Of a DNA stretch of 64,000 nt, positions 38,131 to 46,828 are shown piece by piece. Source of the stretch: Bacillus sp. OK048 (lineage in GTDB: Bacteria > Bacillota > Bacilli > Bacillales > Cytobacillaceae). Each line of letters starts with the position of its first letter. The stretch's first letter is position 1. Below the pieces are notes generated by a model. The model saw only the letters and a program-made list of their open reading frames with translations, was not told the origin of the DNA and made no database searches. The position numbers were made by a program, and so were the translations under genes. The DNA lies in the NCBI RefSeq assembly GCF_900103525.1, contig NZ_FNHN01000002.1:434001-498000 (forward strand). Direction: 5' to 3'.

Positions 38131-38143
38131 GTGGTCAGACCAC
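38131..38143 (-). promoter_or_regulatory. GntR-type operator upstream of malic enzyme
   Basis: GTGGTCAGACCAC is a perfect 13-bp palindrome. Its 11-bp core is identical to the one upstream of accD. It lies about where the -35 region of the malic enzyme promoter would be (a TAAAAT box follows on the minus strand), so bound regulator should repress. Confidence 0.7.
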
Positions 38144-38189
38144 ACATATCTCATTTACACTATATCACATCTTGATTCGTTGTAAAGAA

Positions 38190-41100
38190 TTATTCTTTCA
38201 AAACAACATTGTTATTTCCTAAAAATTCACACAATGATTCCATTAGTTTGGAGCTTGGACGGATCATAAATTCACTGCCCAGCCGAAAGGTTTTTTTACT
38301 GGTTTCATAATGAAGTACAACTTGTGTTTTTCCAGTATTGCCTTTGAATAACTGTTTTAATTGATTTAATGAATGTTCGTCCTCTTTTTCCTTGACGATT
38401 TTTAGATATAAAATCGATTCCTGCTTGGCTTTTGATGTTACCCATGTTTCTATTTCAGATACCAATTGGATGACAAATTGAAGCTTATCATCTCGTTCCT
38501 CTACTTTCCCTTCGATTACTGCAAGCTTTCCATGATCTAAAAGGTGAGAATACTTTTTATATACAACTGGAAAAACGACTGCTTCCATTTCCCCGCTGGA
38601 ATCACTTACATTCAAAAAAGCCATGGACTCGCCTTTTTTTGTTCGTATTTTTCGTAAGGATGTAATATAAATACCAGTTGCTTTACGATGATGGTCCGCT
38701 GATAATTCCAATAATACAAAGGCTCCAGCTTGTTTTAGTCTTGTCTCAAAAATGGATACTGGGTGATCAGAAAGGTAAAATCCTAAAACCTCTTTTTCAA
38801 AGTGAAGCTTATCCTCTAACCTGATAGGATCAACCTGTACATACTTTGGCTTAAGCTGAAATTCATCCATAAATAATTCAACTTGACTTGAATCGTCTAC
38901 CTTAAATAATTGTGCGTGTTCCAGCGCTACATCCAAACTAGCGAGCAAGACAGCACGGTCTTCGTTAAATTCATCAAAACTCCCGGAATGAACGAGAACC
39001 TCCAGCGTTTTCCGATTGATGGATTTTGAGGAAACTCTTGTGCAAAAATCAAATAAATCTTCAAACTTTTTATTTTTTCTTGCTCGAAAAATTTCTTTTA
39101 ATGCAGCTGCCCCAACACTCTTAATCGCAGCAAGACTATATCGGATACCGTTCTTCTCTACCTGAAAGGAATAACCACTGTGATTAATGGAAGGAAGCAG
39201 GATATCAAATCCCTTTTGTTTTGTTTCTAAAATATATTGGGCTATTTTAGCCTCATTCCCGATAGCGGAGGTAAGTAACCCAGCCATAAAATAGAGGGAA
39301 TAATTCGCTTTTAAATAAGCGAGCTGGTAAGCAATCATACTATAGGCAACCGCATGGCTTCGATTAAAGCCATAATTCGCAAATCGAACAATTAAATCAT
39401 AAATTTCATTCGCTAGCTTTAGGTCATACCCCTTCTTTAAAGCACCTTGAACAAAATGGTTCCGCTCTCTGTCCAAGACATCTTTTTGCTTCTTCCCCAC
39501 CGCCCTGCGTAAAAGGTCAGATTCGCCTAGTGAAAAACCCGCCATGGTAGAGGCAATTTGCATAATTTGTTCCTGGTATACAATGACGCCATAGGTGTTT
39601 TCCAGTATTGGTTTCAAATCATGATGGGGGAATTCTACAGCTTGTCTTCCATGCTTTCGATCGATAAATAAGGGGATATTCTCCATTGGGCCTGGCCGAT
39701 ACAAGGCATTTACCGCGACAATATCTTCAAAGCGGGAAGGCTTTAACCGGGTTAATACCTTTCTCATCCCCTCAGATTCCAGCTGAAAAATTCCTGTTGT
39801 CTCTCCCCTTGCTAATAGTTGAAAGGTTTTTTCATCATTTAATGGTACCTTGTTAATTTCTATCTTCCTTCCAGTTTTCCTTTTAATGGAAGATAATATC
39901 GATTCGATCAACGATAAATTTCTCAATCCAAGAAAATCCATTTTGAGTAACCCTATTTCTTCCAGATGTTCCATAGAATACTGAGTTAAATAGACATTAT
40001 TATGGCCCTTTTGAATGGGGATTAGCTCGATTAGCTGCTTGTCACTAATCACAACACCAGCAGCATGTGTCGATGTATGGCGAGGTAATCCTTCTAACTT
40101 TAAAGCTGTTTCATATAGCTTTCGATTTATGGGACTTTCTTCAATAAAGGCACGCAGTGGCTGTGATTCTTTATAAGCCTCTTCAAGATTTATTCCTAGC
40201 CGTGATGGGATACGTCTTGATAATTGTTCGAGCTCCTTGGTATTTAAGCCAAATGCTCTGCCAACATCTCTTATTGCTGCTTTGGCAGCCATCGTGCCAA
40301 ACGTTACGATTTGTGCTACATGTAATTCTCCGTATTTTTGGGCAACATATTTGATTACTTCATCCCTTCGATGATCAGGAAAATCTATATCAATATCTGG
40401 CATCGAAATCCGCTCGGGATTTAAGAAACGCTCGAATAGTAAATGATGAGCTAGTGGGTCGACATCGGTAATATACAAAACATACGCAACCAGTGACCCA
40501 GCTGCCGAGCCCCTTCCAGGTCCTGTCAAAATACCCTTCTCCCGTGCATATCTCATAAAATCCCAAACAATTAAAAAATAGTTACTGAATTTCATGGAGT
40601 TGATCACAGCTAATTCATATGACAATCGTTCCCTGTATTCTTGAGTAGGGGAACCAAATCGTTCCATTAATCCTTTGTGGCAGAGTTTTTCTAGGTATTC
40701 CGCGGCTGGCTGACCAGTTTCTGTCGGAAATTCAGGTAAATAGGTTTTATTCAATTCGATATTCACCATACACCTTTTAGCGATATGAATCGTGTTCTCT
40801 AGCGCTTCTGGCATTTCAGAAAATACTTCGATCATTTCTCTTGCGGTTTTCAAATAAAATTGATCACTGCCTAACTTTTCTCGGTGATCATCTTGAAGTT
40901 TGTCTCCATTTTTGATCGCCAATAAACATTCATGCGCAAACATCTCATCTTGTTCGATATAATGAACTCTATTCGTTGCCGCCAATGGAATGTTTCGTTC
41001 TTCCGCTATCGTTTTTATCTTTCTTGTTACGATAGCTTCCTTCTCCAATTGATGATCCTGAACAGCTAGGAAAAAGGAACCTTTTCCAAAGATGAGTTGC

Positions 41101-41552
41101 AGTTTTTCAATTATTTCTATCGCTTGCTCCTGTTGATCATTTAGTAGATTTTGTTCAATCTCCCCTTCTATTCCAGGAGAAATGGCTATAAGACCATCTG
41201 CATAATGTTTTATCCATTTAAACGGGATACCGTTCTCTGCTTTTGTTTGAACGGCGCTCGATATTTTTAACAGGTTTTTAAATCCTTTTTCATTTTCCGC
41301 AAGTAAGACTAACGGATACGAATTTTCTTTTTCATTTTCACTTTCTACATCTACGGTTAACCCCATAATTGGTTGAATACCATGTACTATACATTGCTTA
41401 TAAAATTCAATCGTTCCATGCATTACATTTCTATCTGTTAAGGCTATCGCTTTAAAGCCTTTTTTCTTTGCGTTAACGATCAATTCATTTACCGAGGCTG
41501 TGCTTGTTAATAAGCTGTATGCACTATATACATGTAGGTGAATAAAAGACAT
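38190..41552 (-). CDS. dnaE: DNA polymerase III alpha subunit, DnaE type
   Basis: Essential error-prone replicative polymerase of Firmicutes that extends RNA primers before PolC takes over; 1120 residues. An N-terminal PHP domain is degenerate: the first motif reads HLHVYS, not HLHVHS, so no proofreading is expected. The polymerase core shows LTGPGRGSAAGSLVAY and the catalytic aspartates in MPDIDIDFPDHRR. Helix-hairpin-helix and OB-fold regions follow (GIYITSLRKIRTKKGE). ATG at 41552 behind GGGGGG; an in-frame TTG 18 bp earlier is rejected. Confidence 0.97.
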   Translation of the reverse strand: MSFIHLHVYSAYSLLTSTASVNELIVNAKKKGFKAIALTDRNVMHGTIEFYKQCIVHGIQPIMGLTVDVESENEKENSYPLVLLAENEKGFKNLLKISSAVQTKAENGIPFKWIKHYADGLIAISPGIEGEIEQNLLNDQQEQAIEIIEKLQLIFGKGSFFLAVQDHQLEKEAIVTRKIKTIAEERNIPLAATNRVHYIEQDEMFAHECLLAIKNGDKLQDDHREKLGSDQFYLKTAREMIEVFSEMPEALENTIHIAKRCMVNIELNKTYLPEFPTETGQPAAEYLEKLCHKGLMERFGSPTQEYRERLSYELAVINSMKFSNYFLIVWDFMRYAREKGILTGPGRGSAAGSLVAYVLYITDVDPLAHHLLFERFLNPERISMPDIDIDFPDHRRDEVIKYVAQKYGELHVAQIVTFGTMAAKAAIRDVGRAFGLNTKELEQLSRRIPSRLGINLEEAYKESQPLRAFIEESPINRKLYETALKLEGLPRHTSTHAAGVVISDKQLIELIPIQKGHNNVYLTQYSMEHLEEIGLLKMDFLGLRNLSLIESILSSIKRKTGRKIEINKVPLNDEKTFQLLARGETTGIFQLESEGMRKVLTRLKPSRFEDIVAVNALYRPGPMENIPLFIDRKHGRQAVEFPHHDLKPILENTYGVIVYQEQIMQIASTMAGFSLGESDLLRRAVGKKQKDVLDRERNHFVQGALKKGYDLKLANEIYDLIVRFANYGFNRSHAVAYSMIAYQLAYLKANYSLYFMAGLLTSAIGNEAKIAQYILETKQKGFDILLPSINHSGYSFQVEKNGIRYSLAAIKSVGAAALKEIFRARKNKKFEDLFDFCTRVSSKSINRKTLEVLVHSGSFDEFNEDRAVLLASLDVALEHAQLFKVDDSSQVELFMDEFQLKPKYVQVDPIRLEDKLHFEKEVLGFYLSDHPVSIFETRLKQAGAFVLLELSADHHRKATGIYITSLRKIRTKKGESMAFLNVSDSSGEMEAVVFPVVYKKYSHLLDHGKLAVIEGKVEERDDKLQFVIQLVSEIETWVTSKAKQESILYLKIVKEKEDEHSLNQLKQLFKGNTGKTQVVLHYETSKKTFRLGSEFMIRPSSKLMESLCEFLGNNNVVLKE

Positions 41553-41636
41553 TTTTGTCCCCCCTTCCAACTAAATCTCTTATCTACATTATAGAGCCTA
41601 TCGTTAAAAAAGGAAAATATGTTCTTATTTTTAAAA

Positions 41637-41665
41637 TCATAAACATAGGTGGTTGTCCATATACA
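41637..41665 (+). promoter_or_regulatory. Sigma-E promoter of ytrH-ytrI
   Basis: TCATAAA (41637-41643), a 14-bp spacer and CATATACA (41658-41665) fit the mother-cell sigma-E consensus. The site is 37 bp before ytrH. In B. subtilis the ytrHI operon is sigma-E dependent. Confidence 0.78.
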
Positions 41666-41701
41666 TGAAACATAGGATATTTAATAAGGGTGGTTATAGT
41701 T

Positions 41702-42037
41702 ATGAAAGAAATCGGTTTTTTTCCTACCTTTATAGAAAGCTATTTTATTGCATTAGGAGTTATTTTAGGAGGTTCTTTAATTGGTGGGATTGCCGCCTTC
41801 CTAACTGGACAACCACCACTAACTGCTGTTTACCGGCTGTCTACAGACTTAAGAATATGGGCAATTGTCGCTGCCATTGGCGGAACATTTGATGCCGTCT
41901 ACACCTTTGAGAGGGGGCTATTCAATGCGGAAACAAGAGATATTTTTAAACAGCTCCTCATCATCCTTTCTGCATTAGGAGGCGCACAGACAGGAGCATT
42001 GATTATTAACTGGTTAACTCAGGAGTATATATCGTGA
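41702..42037 (+). CDS. ytrH: Sporulation protein YtrH
   Basis: A 111-residue mother-cell membrane protein with about three hydrophobic segments. The family pattern FFPTFIESYFIALGVILGGSLIGG begins it. ATG at 41702 with GGGTGG at a good distance; the GTG at 41690 overlaps that site. Its stop overlaps the ytrI start by 4 bp. YtrH and YtrI are made under sigma-E and are needed for efficient spore formation in B. subtilis; the biochemical role is unknown. Confidence 0.88.
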   Translation: MKEIGFFPTFIESYFIALGVILGGSLIGGIAAFLTGQPPLTAVYRLSTDLRIWAIVAAIGGTFDAVYTFERGLFNAETRDIFKQLLIILSALGGAQTGALIINWLTQEYIS

Positions 42038-42537
42038 GAATTCCTCCCTATTATCGAAGACCTGCTTGGCAGCGCTTTTTTGCTGGTATGGTCATTGGCG
42101 GTGCAATCAGTTGGTGTATTTTCATTTATATTTTTGGTGTTTGGCAGGAGAAGCATACGGCACTGATTAATGAACAAAGTGAAAAAATTATTGACTTAGA
42201 AAATGAAAAAAAGATCTGGCAGGAAGAATATAAAGAAATAAATAAACGGGCGATTGAGCAGCTTACCATCCAAAAAATAAACGTAAAAATAACGAATTCA
42301 GAAAAATACAAACTAGACTTACTAAGTGTTTCAGAAATTGAAGATTCGGTAAAAGATGATATTAGTCTGATGATTGCAAAGGACATGGATACAGTCTATA
42401 AAAGCAAAGAATTAATCAAAAAAGTCATTCAAAATAAACCCATAAAAATACATGACAAACGGTATAAACTACAAGTAAAGGAAATGGTTATCTTCACTAC
42501 CCTCTCCATTCAACTTGAAATCGAGTTTGAAAAGTAA
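42034..42537 (+). CDS. ytrI: Sporulation protein YtrI
   Basis: A 167-residue protein with one N-terminal membrane segment (about 12-36), then a coiled-coil-prone charged stretch (about 40-80) and a C-terminal domain. It begins with a GTG in a GTGA overlap with the ytrH stop. Family and operon position match YtrI. A single-pass protein with a large exposed domain suggests action at the outer forespore membrane; that location is inferred. Confidence 0.86.
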   Translation: MRIPPYYRRPAWQRFFAGMVIGGAISWCIFIYIFGVWQEKHTALINEQSEKIIDLENEKKIWQEEYKEINKRAIEQLTIQKINVKITNSEKYKLDLLSVSEIEDSVKDDISLMIAKDMDTVYKSKELIKKVIQNKPIKIHDKRYKLQVKEMVIFTTLSIQLEIEFEK

Positions 42538-42609
42538 GGCTCTTTTCTTAAACTTTGTTGCTTTCTGTATTTATTTGTTTCAATTAACAGTTCGTACACG
42601 AATTAATGC

Positions 42610-42765
42610 GGTATTCGGACAGCTTTGGTGTTTCCGCTGGAGTTCTAGTCCGAATCAAGGTGGTATTCGGACAGCTTTGGTAATTCCGCTGGCGACCTAG
42701 TCCGAAACAAGGTGGTATTCGGACAACTTTGGTGTTACCGCAGACATTGGTGTTCGAATCAGGTG
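42610..42765. repeat. 52-bp tandem repeat array, three copies
   Basis: Copies start at 42610, 42662 and 42714. Each begins GGTATTCGGACA, passes through CTTTGGTRWTTCCGC and, in the first two, ends with GTCCGAA. ATTCGGAC and GTCCGAAT within a unit are inverted repeats about 24 bp apart, so each unit can fold back. The third copy is degenerate. The array lies between convergent ytrI and nrnA. The remainder of 42538-42831 shows no gene. Confidence 0.88.
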
Positions 42766-42831
42766 CCCATTTAGGAACGTTTTATTATAACCTTTCGAGG
42801 AACAACAATGTTTACGAAGACAGCGAAAAAT

Positions 42832-42864
42832 AAAAATCGGCCGTCAAAACGAGGGCCGATTTTT
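42832..42864. terminator. Bidirectional terminator between ytrI and nrnA
   Basis: A perfect 11-bp stem (AAAAATCGGCC / GGCCGATTTTT) with an 11-nt loop has A and T runs on both sides, next to the nrnA stop. Confidence 0.9.
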
Positions 42865-42867
42865 ATT

Positions 42868-43821
42868 TTACAACTGATAGTTATCACATGCATCGCTAAG
42901 CTCGTTTAATACATGGTCGACTTCATCCCATGAATAGATGGATGCACCTGAAGCAAGCGGATGCCCGCCACCTTTAAACTTTCTAGCAATCCCATTAATG
43001 ACTGGACCCTTGGAACGAAGTCGGACTCTGATCTGATCTTCCTCCTCAATGAAAAAGACCCATGCCAATATCCCTTTAACATTTCCTAAGGTTCCAACAA
43101 GCAAAGAAGCTTCTGATGGAACAGCTTCGTATTCTTCCAATAATTTCTTTGTAAGAACAACAGAAGCAAGTCCATTACTCTGCATATTGAAATTTTGGAG
43201 TATGTACCCGTTTAGTTTAATAATGTTGGTATCTAGCTCATACATTTTGTCAAAAAGTTCGGTACGTGAAAAATTATAATGGATGAGTTCACCTGCATAA
43301 GCAAATGTTTTATCTGTCGTACTTGGAAATAGGAATCTCCCTGTATCCCCAACAATTCCACCGAATAAAAGCCTAGCAGCCTCATCAGTTAATATTAATC
43401 CGCGGTCCTTGCCAAATAAATAGAATTCATAAATCATCTCACTGCATGAACTTGCCGTTGTGTCTACCCACAATATATCACCATACTGATCCTCGTTAGG
43501 GTGATGATCAATTTTTATTAGTTTATCCCCTAATGAATAGCGTTTGTCACAAATTCTTTCCGCATTTGCCGTATCACAAACAATAACTAAAGCCCCTTCA
43601 TATACCTCATCTTCAATGGTATCAAGTCGGCGCATAAAATGGAGCGATCGCTCTTCCTTTCCAACAGCATATACCTTTTTATTCGGATAGGATGCTTTTA
43701 ATATTTCTACTAATCCACATTGGGAACCATAGGCATCCGGATCAGGACGGACATGACGATGAACGATGATGGTTTCATATTGTTCAATCATTTCGATAAT
43801 TTTTTCATTCACTTTTATCAC
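42868..43821 (-). CDS. nrnA: Bifunctional oligoribonuclease / pAp phosphatase
   Basis: DHH-DHHA1 phosphoesterase of 317 residues that degrades 2-5 nt RNA and dephosphorylates pAp to AMP. Manganese-binding motifs are HRHVRPDPDAYGSQ (about 21-34), VCDTANAERI and the name-giving DHH in IKIDHHPNED. The DHHA1 domain ends with FKGGGHPLASG, which binds the substrate. Position and length match YtqI. Confidence 0.95.
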   Translation of the reverse strand: MIKVNEKIIEMIEQYETIIVHRHVRPDPDAYGSQCGLVEILKASYPNKKVYAVGKEERSLHFMRRLDTIEDEVYEGALVIVCDTANAERICDKRYSLGDKLIKIDHHPNEDQYGDILWVDTTASSCSEMIYEFYLFGKDRGLILTDEAARLLFGGIVGDTGRFLFPSTTDKTFAYAGELIHYNFSRTELFDKMYELDTNIIKLNGYILQNFNMQSNGLASVVLTKKLLEEYEAVPSEASLLVGTLGNVKGILAWVFFIEEEDQIRVRLRSKGPVINGIARKFKGGGHPLASGASIYSWDEVDHVLNELSDACDNYQL

Positions 43822-43906
43822 CTCTATAGTTTTTAAAGGAAAGGTAGTATTTTGTTAAAATAATATGTACAATTAACTAGAGAATTTTCGACTTGGAGGA
43901 AATATT

Positions 43907-44218
43907 ATGTCAGTTCTAGTTTTTTTTATTGTCATTCTCTTTGCTTTCTATCTTTTCTATAAAACAAAATACTTTAGAAGCCGCCGTCCGGTTGAGAAGA
44001 AATGGCTTGCTGCTAAAGCCAACATAGCACTTGGGTTGTTCGTCTGCTTATTTGGACTTAATCATTTATTTTTTATATCAGAAACGACTGTTACCTTTAT
44101 CGTTTCCGTAATCTTTATTGTGTATGGCGGTGTCTTTACTTGGGTTGGACTCAAAAAGTATAAACACTATCTTCCATTCGCTGCTGAAGAAGCAATAAAC
44201 GAGAGCCGCTCATCTTGA
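43907..44218 (+). CDS. ytpI: YtpI-like membrane protein
   Basis: A 103-residue protein with three hydrophobic segments (about 3-20, 34-53 and 60-80) and a basic patch RSRRPVEKKW after the first. Length, topology and position opposite nrnA match YtpI of B. subtilis. Function unknown. GGAGG lies 8 bp upstream of the ATG. Confidence 0.85.
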   Translation: MSVLVFFIVILFAFYLFYKTKYFRSRRPVEKKWLAAKANIALGLFVCLFGLNHLFFISETTVTFIVSVIFIVYGGVFTWVGLKKYKHYLPFAAEEAINESRSS

Positions 44219-44231
44219 AGCGGCTTTTTTT
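44204..44231 (+). terminator. Terminator of ytpI
   Basis: The 7-bp stem AGCCGCT / AGCGGCT with an 8-nt loop is followed by seven T residues, overlapping the ytpI stop. Confidence 0.85.
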
Positions 44232-45549
44232 AATTTCGATCAATCAACTGGCACATCATCATTGCTTTCCCAACTAATACACCATCATTAAAGACTTCGA
44301 CGTCAACCTTTCCAAACTTACGACCGACTTCAAGCACTCTAGGATGAACTTCTAAAACACTTTCCATCTGCACTGGTTTTAAAAAGTAAATCGTCATGTT
44401 CTCAACAACTAAATCACCTTTTTTATAGCTTCTTAGGATCCTATTTGCAGCATCTGAAACAATCGTGGTAAACACTCCATATGAGATGGTTCCTAGATGG
44501 TTTGTCATTTGTGGGGTTACCTCACACGAATAGACCTCTTCCCCTTTTGCTCGTCCTCGCATTAAGACCATTTGGTTGGTAACAATATCATCTAACGTCT
44601 CGCCTACCTGTGGCTGGCGTTGATTCATTTGCAGTGCTTTTAAAACATCCTGTCTGCTTATAATCCCTTCAAGATAGTTCGAATCATCTACAACAGGAAG
44701 AACTTCGATTCCTTCCCAAACCATCATATGTGCAGTAGAAGCAACACTTGTCTTTCCAGAGACCGTCATCGGTTGTTTCGTCATGATGCGGTCAATCACG
44801 ATATCCGCTTCCTGCCCCATGACATCCTTAGCTGTTACGATACCCTGGATCTTCATGTTCTGGTCGACTACAGGATAACGGCTATGAGTGGTTTCATTGT
44901 TTAAGTCATGCCACTTAGAAACCTTATCGTTTGTCTTTAGATAAAAAGTTTCGGCAATTGGCGTTAAAATATCCTCAACTAAAATAATTTCCTTCTTGAT
45001 TAACTGATCATAGATGGCACGATTTATCATCGTAGCCACTGTAAATGTATCATAACTTGTTGATATTATCGGCATTTCAAGACTATTTGCTAGTTTCTTT
45101 ATGTCTTCTTCGGTATCAAATCCACCGGTAATTAAAACAGCCGCACCAGCTTTCAATGCAAGCTCCTGTGCCTGTGAACGATTTCCGACAATCAATAGAT
45201 TATCTGGGCCCGTATAGCGCATCATCGCCTCAAGTTTCATTGCACCGATAACAAACTTATTTAGTGTTTTATGTAAGCCAGACTTTCCACCTAATACCTG
45301 CCCCTCAACAATGTTAACCACTTCAGCAAAAGTGAGCTTTTCAATATTCTCTTTTTTCTTTCGTTCAATCCTAATCGTTCCCACTCGTTCAATCGTGCTG
45401 ACATATCCTTTATTTTCTGCTTCTTTAATCGCTCGATAGGCTGTACCTTCACTAACAGTCATCGCCTTAGCAATTTGACGTACAGATATTTTTTCACCAA
45501 CAGGCAATTCATCAATATATTGCAGAATCTGTTCATGTTTTGTAGCCAA
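44230..45549 (-). CDS. ytoI: DRTGG / CBS / hot-dog domain regulator-like protein
   Basis: A 439-residue multi-domain protein: an N-terminal winged helix (QIAKAMTVSEGTAYRAIKEAENKGYV), a DRTGG domain (about 75-185), and a pair of CBS domains with DIMTKQPMTVSGKTS-like repeats that commonly bind adenine nucleotides. A thioesterase-like hot-dog domain follows from about residue 325. It likely senses a nucleotide or acyl-CoA; targets are unknown. I start at the TTG at 45549 (N-terminus ATKHEQIL, behind GGTGA); a GTG at 45558 is an alternative. Confidence 0.87.
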   Translation of the reverse strand: MATKHEQILQYIDELPVGEKISVRQIAKAMTVSEGTAYRAIKEAENKGYVSTIERVGTIRIERKKKENIEKLTFAEVVNIVEGQVLGGKSGLHKTLNKFVIGAMKLEAMMRYTGPDNLLIVGNRSQAQELALKAGAAVLITGGFDTEEDIKKLANSLEMPIISTSYDTFTVATMINRAIYDQLIKKEIILVEDILTPIAETFYLKTNDKVSKWHDLNNETTHSRYPVVDQNMKIQGIVTAKDVMGQEADIVIDRIMTKQPMTVSGKTSVASTAHMMVWEGIEVLPVVDDSNYLEGIISRQDVLKALQMNQRQPQVGETLDDIVTNQMVLMRGRAKGEEVYSCEVTPQMTNHLGTISYGVFTTIVSDAANRILRSYKKGDLVVENMTIYFLKPVQMESVLEVHPRVLEVGRKFGKVDVEVFNDGVLVGKAMMMCQLIDRN

Positions 45550-45648
45550 GACCTTCACCCATTTCTATAACCCTTTAATAAAATTTAATCGTTATATTAT
45601 TTATACCATTGTTTTAAGCAATTTCATAAATTCTTTTATAAAAATTGG

Positions 45649-45676
45649 AAGGGAGCCCATAATTTCAGGCTCCCTT
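45649..45676 (-). terminator. Terminator of the small membrane protein gene
   Basis: A 9-10 bp stem (AAGGGAGCC / GGGCTCCCTT) is followed by CCAATTTTT on the minus strand, 12 bp after the stop. Confidence 0.75.
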
Positions 45677-45687
45677 TACAGTTATCA

Positions 45688-45921
45688 CTAATAAGAACGT
45701 GATTTTTTGTTTATTCTTGGCTGCTGACGCCTTTTTACTGATTTTTTAGGACTATACAAAAGTGCAGTGAGATTGCCTGCAATAACAATTAATGCAAACG
45801 CAAGCCATGAAATTGTAAAGATACCTTCGAGACCTTCTGCAAATACTGTTAGTCTCGGAACAGCAAAATAGAGCATGAAACCACAAAGCAACAGGCAAAG
45901 TAAATATCGGTTATTTTTCAA
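45688..45921 (-). CDS. Unrecognised two-helix membrane protein (77 aa)
   Basis: I do not recognise the family. Two hydrophobic segments (about residues 6-25 and 34-56) are followed by a very basic tail ending RQQPRINKKSRSY, which should lie in the cytoplasm. I start at the TTG at 45921 because GAAGGGGG lies 7 bp upstream; an in-frame ATG at 45966 has no ribosome site. It lies between ytkL and ytoI on the same strand and has its own terminator. Confidence 0.65.
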   Translation of the reverse strand: MKNNRYLLCLLLCGFMLYFAVPRLTVFAEGLEGIFTISWLAFALIVIAGNLTALLYSPKKSVKRRQQPRINKKSRSY

Positions 45922-45984
45922 TTTTTTTCCCCCTTCAAAACGAACTGCTTGTTTCACTTTATGCATGGAAGGGATAAAAAAGTA

Positions 45985-46665
45985 TTATAATTCTATGAAT
46001 TCTCCAGGCTGTAACACTTTTCCATTCTTATTTTCTAACATATCAATAAAATGGGCAGGGTCCTGCTTAATTGGTGGAAACGTATTATAGTGGATCGGCA
46101 CAATTATTTCAGCACCTAGTAATTTAGCCGCATAGGCAGCATCTTCTGGTCCCATTGTATAATTATCACCGATTGGCAAGAAAGCTAAATCAATATGATG
46201 CCTTTCTCCTATGAGCTTCATATCTGAAAATAATCCTGTATCACCTGCATGATAGACCGTTTTCCCTTCTGCCATAAACAGAATTCCCGCTGGCATGCCG
46301 CAGTAAACTAGTTCATTATTTGCTGTCTCATAGCTAGAACCATGAAAAGCTTGTGTCAATTTTACTTTTCCAAAATCAAATTGATATGCACCGCCAATAT
46401 GCATACCATGAGTTTCTACCCCTTGCCAGCCTAGGTATGTAGAAAGCTCATGATTGGCAATCACAAGCGCATTGTTTCTTTTAGCTAACTCAACTGTATC
46501 ACCGACATGGTCATTGTGGCCATGAGTTAAGATGATAACATCTGGGTTAACGTCTTCTACCTTTAAATCTGTTAATTGGTTACCGTTAATAAACGGATCA
46601 ATGATAATTTTTTTGCCATTGGTTTGAATTTGAACAACCGAATGCCCATGATAGGATACCTTCAT
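45985..46665 (-). CDS. ytkL: UPF0173 metal-dependent hydrolase
   Basis: A 226-residue metallo-beta-lactamase-fold protein. Metal-binding motif [10 protein letters not shown] (about 48-57) and further ligands in [26 protein letters not shown] and [10 protein letters not shown] are intact. It is cytosolic and the physiological substrate is unknown. It matches YtkL of B. subtilis in length and motifs. Confidence 0.9.
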   Translation of the reverse strand: MKVSYHGHSVVQIQTNGKKIIIDPFINGNQLTDLKVEDVNPDVIILTHGHNDHVGDTVELAKRNNALVIANHELSTYLGWQGVETHGMHIGGAYQFDFGKVKLTQAFHGSSYETANNELVYCGMPAGILFMAEGKTVYHAGDTGLFSDMKLIGERHHIDLAFLPIGDNYTMGPEDAAYAAKLLGAEIIVPIHYNTFPPIKQDPAHFIDMLENKNGKVLQPGEFIEL

Positions 46666-46828
46666 CTGCCCATCTCCTTCATAAAGTTAATAATACTTAC
46701 TTCCATAAAAATATTAAAATTCCTTCATCATTTATAGCCATTTGTTGTTTGTTTTAGCACATGCTATGTTTACACTTGGTTTTAAAATTGATACGCTCTA
46801 ATAGGAATTTTATTTAGGAGGAAGATTT

